Origin: Chrysomallon squamiferum
Lineage: Eukaryota; Mollusca; Gastropoda; Neomphalida; Peltospiridae
DNA: 64,000 nt
Reading direction: 5' to 3'
Assembly (NCBI GenBank): GCA_012295275.1
Contig: CM022665.1
Span: 28,670,446 to 28,734,445, forward strand
The notes below the pieces were generated by a model, which did no database searches, was not told the origin of the DNA, and saw nothing but the letters and a program-made list of their open reading frames with translations. The translations under genes were made by a program, and so were the position numbers. Positions 59,720-64,000 of this stretch are shown in pieces; the first letter of the stretch is position 1, and each line of letters begins with the position of its first letter.

Positions 59720-59880
59720 CGTCAGCATGGACTAAAACTGTGACTGTATGAAAAACAATAAACGTTCCAATCACAGAAAGTTCCTAAGTAGCGCTCAATC
59801 TGCCAAAAAGCTGGCGAGCTCTGATTTTTATATGTACCCGTACGCATGCGCAAAATGCATCGTACCAAATCTTCGTTGCA
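59720..59880 (-). promoter_or_regulatory. Candidate promoter and 5' leader exon of the Rel gene
   Basis: The sequence here is richer in CG than its surroundings. It includes ACGCATGCGC (59842-59851), close to the NRF1 consensus, and a good minus-strand donor G|GTAGGT at 59719. A spliced leader is required because the first coding exon begins at an acceptor (56188). Joining this donor to that acceptor would give a 3.5-kb 5' intron. This is inference; no transcript evidence is available. Confidence 0.35.
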
Positions 59881-60074
59881 TCACCCGAGATTATTCTGAG
59901 GTAACGAAAAATAAAACAAACTTGATTGCAGGTGAATGAAATTTTCTGATAAAGACTAAAGGGTGATTATTCGTTAATTAGATTAAAAAGATGGAAAGGT
60001 GTTGTTTTTTTTTTTTTTTTTTTTTTAAATATGCATCTTCTACGAAGTCCCAGTGTAACGCTCTCTCACCATTG

Positions 60075-60076
<2 letters not shown>

Positions 60077-60126
<50 letters not shown>

Positions 60127-60199
60127 TATTATTATTATTATTATTATTATTATTTTTTTATTAACATTATTAACATTAACATTATTATTATTATATAAA

Positions 60200-60242
<43 letters not shown>
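60077..60242. repeat. (TAA)n/(TTA)n palindromic triplet array
   Basis: About 16 TAA units switch directly to TTA units at about 60127. After a short interruption with TTAACAT repeats, a further TTA array runs to 60242. The switch makes the array self-complementary. Confidence 0.85.
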
Positions 60243-60243
<1 letters not shown>

Positions 60244-61086
60244 CTTAAATTTTGACTGTAATTAGGATCAGTTATGTTTTCTGATTGATGATAATTTCAG
60301 AGAAGACACCACTGAAATCATTCCGTGGATTTCTCGCAGCAGGAAGAATTTCTTTCTCTCCACATATCTTTCCAGAAGCAATATTTATAATATATCGTGC
60401 AGCCGCTAGCTGTAATGAGACATATTGTATTATAAAACAGATTAGTCCTATTGCCTTTCATACTTCGGTTCCTCAGTTTTTCATTAATGTGTATCATTCT
60501 TTATTTTCTATTAGAATATTAACTTATTAAATATGACAACACTATTCAAAATCAATTTTTATTTTTATTTATTTACTTTCAGTTACTTTATTACTAGCAG
60601 TGTAACAATAACAAATTCACTCTGTAGAATTTAATAATCTGTTTCAAAATAGACTAAGATGAAAAATAAATAAATTTATAAAATATGACTAACAACTGAT
60701 AATGAATAAATTAATAAAACAATAATAATTGCTGTTAGATGTAACACACACATAATGACAGGATATTTGTCTTCTACCCATTTAGTAATGGCCTTTGATA
60801 AACAATGATAAGGTATTGGGTAAAATGGAAAATAGTGTACGGAATGAGATGATTTTGTAAATGAGTTTAAGTTTGCTCTGTAAAATGTGACCAAAAACAA
60901 AATCCGAATAATCACTAAAGAGTCTAAAATTTCAATATTTGTTTAGGTTCTTTTTAATATTTAACACACACAAAAATATAACACGGAGTAAAATATAATT
61001 ATAAACTACAAATGTGATGTGTATAACATAAAAAAAAGAGAACATTAAAAGCATTAGGTTAGAAGACGAAAAACCGAAGGAACAGC

Positions 61087-61830
61087 TTAGGAAGGAATAT
61101 ATCTACATGTGTCTTTATTCAGGAGTGGTCGCACTGGATACTTTAACACAATATTTGGCATTGGTGTTCCGTAGTTTGTTACCCAGTGTTTCGGTTTCTT
61201 TTTATCGTTTTCTTTTTTTTTTCTCTGAAATTCCATCTTCCATCTTTGCTCCCTGGCGGCAATCTGGAATTTCATCGGACATTTCAGTTTTCTTAATATA
61301 GACTTGTTTTTGAAGGTTTTGGTTTCCTTCAGAATCTTGACTATTTCATCCCACGTGGTCCATTTTGGGTCAGGCAGATCGGGACGAAAACCTATAGTAT
61401 GATAAGTCTTAGGCCTGGTACATGGAAAGTAATGGCAGTTAGACCTCTTGCAAAATTCCGAGTGTTTTGTATCTTCCGTAGCGGAGATCAGCTCCGGCAA
61501 ATTAACGTTATCTTCTGGTAACAGTTTTTCCTTTGATTTCATTTGTTTTATAGGAATACCGATATCTGTTTCCAGATGTGTAGTATCTCCTTCAAATTTC
61601 GGTTCAAGTTCTTTAAGCTGCAACTGGCGTAAATGTGCTTGTAAATCTTCAACCATTTTCTCTGTTTCCTCAATATCAATATCGAATTTGAATGTTTTAT
61701 TTTTATACTTTTCTGACATAGTCTCTAAATCAAAATTGAGCTGTTTTTCAGACACGCGATTTCTCCACCACACTTTCTTGTATGACATGTTCTTGTCAGG
61801 AGCTTTTCTAACACCCGTGGTCTGCGGCAT
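61087..61830 (-). CDS. Unrecognised basic 247-residue protein
   Basis: One uninterrupted frame runs from the ATG at 61830 to the TAA at 61087-61089. An acceptor (TTCAG at about 61865-61869) lies 34 bases before the ATG, so a non-coding leader exon upstream is likely. I do not recognise the family. Seen: W-W-R-N-R near residue 21; a predicted amphipathic or coiled-coil stretch 53-78; a C-x4-C-x4-C cluster (127-137); a Trp-rich segment G-F-R-P-D-L-P-D-P-K-W-T-T-W (147-160); a strongly basic region 185-214; no signal peptide or membrane segment. Length, even codon use and absence of low complexity argue that it is real. A role in cilia or sperm microtubules is conceivable for a small, basic, Trp-rich protein, but nothing in the sequence proves it. 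Confidence 0.75.
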   Translation of the reverse strand: MPQTTGVRKAPDKNMSYKKVWWRNRVSEKQLNFDLETMSEKYKNKTFKFDIDIEETEKMVEDLQAHLRQLQLKELEPKFEGDTTHLETDIGIPIKQMKSKEKLLPEDNVNLPELISATEDTKHSEFCKRSNCHYFPCTRPKTYHTIGFRPDLPDPKWTTWDEIVKILKETKTFKNKSILRKLKCPMKFQIAAREQRWKMEFQRKKKENDKKKPKHWVTNYGTPMPNIVLKYPVRPLLNKDTCRYIPS

Positions 61831-61864
61831 AGTTACTTTTTGAAATCACAGATATAAATATAGC

Positions 61865-64000
61865 CTGAAAAAAAAAAATTAAAAAATAAAATAAAATGGA
61901 TATCTTTAAATGAAAAATCTTCATCAGATTGTTTAACATTAAATCGCAAATTATATCTCCATACACTGAATTGGATTTAAATCATAAAATTCAGGAATAG
62001 TAAAGAAAATTCACGATTATAATCAATATTTTTCTGGCTATAGTAAAATACACACACGTTACTGACTTTTGAATACCTTTGAAAGCAAACGACATACCAC
62101 GAACTGTATCAAGGTTGCATACACTTCTTAAAAGAAGAATATACTGCAGATTTTCTTTTCTAAGTCCATTCCGAAGGATAACTAGATACTGTCGACGTAT
62201 TTGAAAAATATTACAAATAACTGTACTGGTGTTACTGAGTGTTCAGTAATTTACGCGAAATCAATCGGGGAATCAATAAGCATTACGGTGAACTGGCTAA
62301 TAGCCACAGCTGCACAGAGACGGCATCAAAGAAATATGCTTAATAATCGGGCATGCTGGCTCAGTAATGTAAAGATATTTGCAAAACCCCACAACGCTGT
62401 TCTGTATCAGTGTTTCCCAACGTGAGGCATTACGCCCCAGAGGCAGTTTGACTATTCACGGATGCAGTTTGAATGTATTAAGAATAAAATTTTCGAAACC
62501 ATTAATGTAGAAAGCCAAGAAATCCTTCCAGGCAAAATAAATAAATTATTAAATAAAATTTGACTTCTTTTATGATGTGTTAATAAGTTAGAATATTCTG
62601 GTCTAGCATACGCTCTGAATGTTTCCAGAAACTGGTTGGCTTTTACATCAAAGAGGACATTAAAATCTTTGAGGGGTTGAGGTTGGACATGGCCCCCAAA
62701 AAGTCGGGAATCACTGCTCCATGCCATCAGTGATGATAAAACTGTATCTGGTTAACGGGAATATGTTGTCCTCTTTTTAGCACAACATTTAATAGAAAAG
62801 GCTCATAAACATCTGAATTTTACGTGGATCTTAAGTTAACGTGAACCTTTGGCGGTACGAATAAATCATCTAAAAATTCTCTGTATTTACAAGTTATTTC
62901 TTTATATTGTTTGTATGACCTTTATTATGAATGTCAAAATATGGTAGTTAAATAATGCGGTAACTAAACATCTGAACTTCGCAATTTTATCTTTAACAAC
63001 GTAAGTCGAACGTCATCGCCTACCGGGCTAACTGGTTATACTTCAATATTAATTAAAACAGGACGGCAAGAAGTGAATAAAAAATAACTCAGAAATAAAC
63101 AGAATACACTTAGACTATTTCATCGTATCATCAAAGGTACACTTTCAGCAAGTTTGGCCACCTTTGCATGATTCTCTGTCTCTCTCTGTATATATCGTAC
63201 ATAATTATTTATCTATCTTTTTGCCTGTCTCTCTGTCTGTCTGACTGTCTACCTATTTATCTATCTATCTATCTAGTAAGTAAAAAAAATCTAAAACATT
63301 TACTATACCTGCTAAGTCGAGTTCAAATAAAGAAATTCACCGTCTTAATACTGTTAATAATAATACAATATTTGCAAAATATCCACAAAGAGAAAATAAA
63401 CAATATACGTCATTCTGTTTCAATAACGTCACTATGTTGTCAACGTAGTTAAGTTTCCTTAGTTACGTTTGTCAAGAATCTTACAGAAGGAAGTAACTGG
63501 ATGTGTGTGTGTGTGTGTGTGTGTGTGTTGTCTGTGTGTTTTAACTTTCCAGTATAGTGATAGAAGTGAGTTATTATTATTATTATATTTTTTAACTTTA
63601 AGTCAGTGTTTTTATATTTGTACGGTGTCGGAAATTTATTTATGTTTAATTCAAATTATTAACTTTGCTGTGTGTTATTTTCAGTGACGGACTCAGAAAA
63701 ATATATTTTTCTTACATTTAAAGAAGAACATAAATTTATAATTTGTTTACATTTTCGCCATGGTGGCCTAGTTTTTAAAAATAAATAATTATTAAACACA
63801 CAGTTCACCGGGGAAACATAGTTAGTTGTATCGTCTGCGGCTAGCGGGAAAGCAGCATAAATTATTTTTATTGGTTCTTGACAAAACGTATTTTTCTCTC
63901 TTTTCCCCAAAACATTGCATTTTTATAAAAACTAAAGCAATAGTGAGTGAGTTTATTGTATTTTGAATTATGTGTAACACATACACACACATTATTAATT
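61865..64000. other. End of window, no recognised gene
   Basis: Apart from the MITE at 62408-62716 I see no coding exon. CTAT/CTGT repeats lie near 63220-63275 and a GT array at about 63502-63528. The stretch 63750-63870 is more CG-rich, with TTCGCCATGGTGGCC and GCGGCTAGCGGG, and could be a promoter for a gene beyond the window or a leader exon of the minus-strand gene at 61087. Confidence 0.4.
62408..62716. mobile_element. Short hAT-like MITE
   Basis: The left end CAGTGTTTCCCAAC and right end (reverse complement CAGTGATTCCCGAC) match at 12 of 14 bases and follow the CAGTGNTTCCC ends typical of many hAT elements. The element is 309 bp with no transposase. The flanking octamers do not match convincingly, so the target duplication has decayed or the ends are slightly misplaced. 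Confidence 0.6.

Noticed and set aside
60285-60530. 81-codon plus-strand frame after an acceptor-like TTTCAG
   Set aside because: No known domain and no partner exon; kept as unexplained DNA.

Overview
The window is AT-rich animal nuclear DNA. Genes are interrupted by many GT-AG introns, A/T and CA microsatellites are abundant, and cut-and-paste DNA transposons of the hAT and Tigger (pogo/mariner) groups sit between and inside genes. There is no operon, CRISPR array, rRNA or tRNA that I could support. The protein repertoire (a full-length spastin, a Rel-homology protein, an N-terminally anchored methyltransferase-like protein) fits an invertebrate metazoan. A lophotrochozoan such as a mollusc, perhaps a cephalopod, is my guess from repeat style only, with low confidence.

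Layout: (1) 1839-5743 (+): a 7-exon gene for a membrane-anchored protein with two successive, degenerate Methyltransf_22 (METTL24-like) units. (2) 5744-13168: the gap between two convergent genes, mostly UTR and low-complexity DNA. (3) 13169-33069 (-): spastin in 16 coding exons, 614 predicted residues. Its 9.8-kb first intron carries a decayed hAT transposon (29121-30733, imperfect inverted repeats and an 8-bp target duplication) and a small inverted-repeat element. (4) 33070-33548: a shared head-to-head promoter region. (5) 33549-34598 (+): an uninterrupted gene for a protein with an N-terminal SOCS box joined to a kinase-like domain that lacks key catalytic motifs. This is the most unusual gene here and could be a cullin-5 E3 substrate receptor. 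(6) 34599-46940: 12 kb without a recognisable gene, with a perfect 43-bp-arm hairpin and several microsatellites. (7) 46941-56184 (-): a divergent Rel/NF-kB-type transcription factor in 12 coding exons, with more than one possible C-terminal end and two Tigger-family elements in its introns. Its promoter is probably near 59.8 kb, and the intron between would hold a ~150-bp-arm inverted repeat. (8) 61087-61830 (-): an intronless coding region for an unrecognised basic 247-residue protein. (9) 61865-64000: no gene seen, one short hAT-like MITE.

The genes do not form an obvious pathway. The only suggestive pairing is the divergent promoter shared by spastin and the SOCS-box pseudokinase. Splice sites were chosen by reading phase and homology, so individual boundaries may be off by a few bases where noted.
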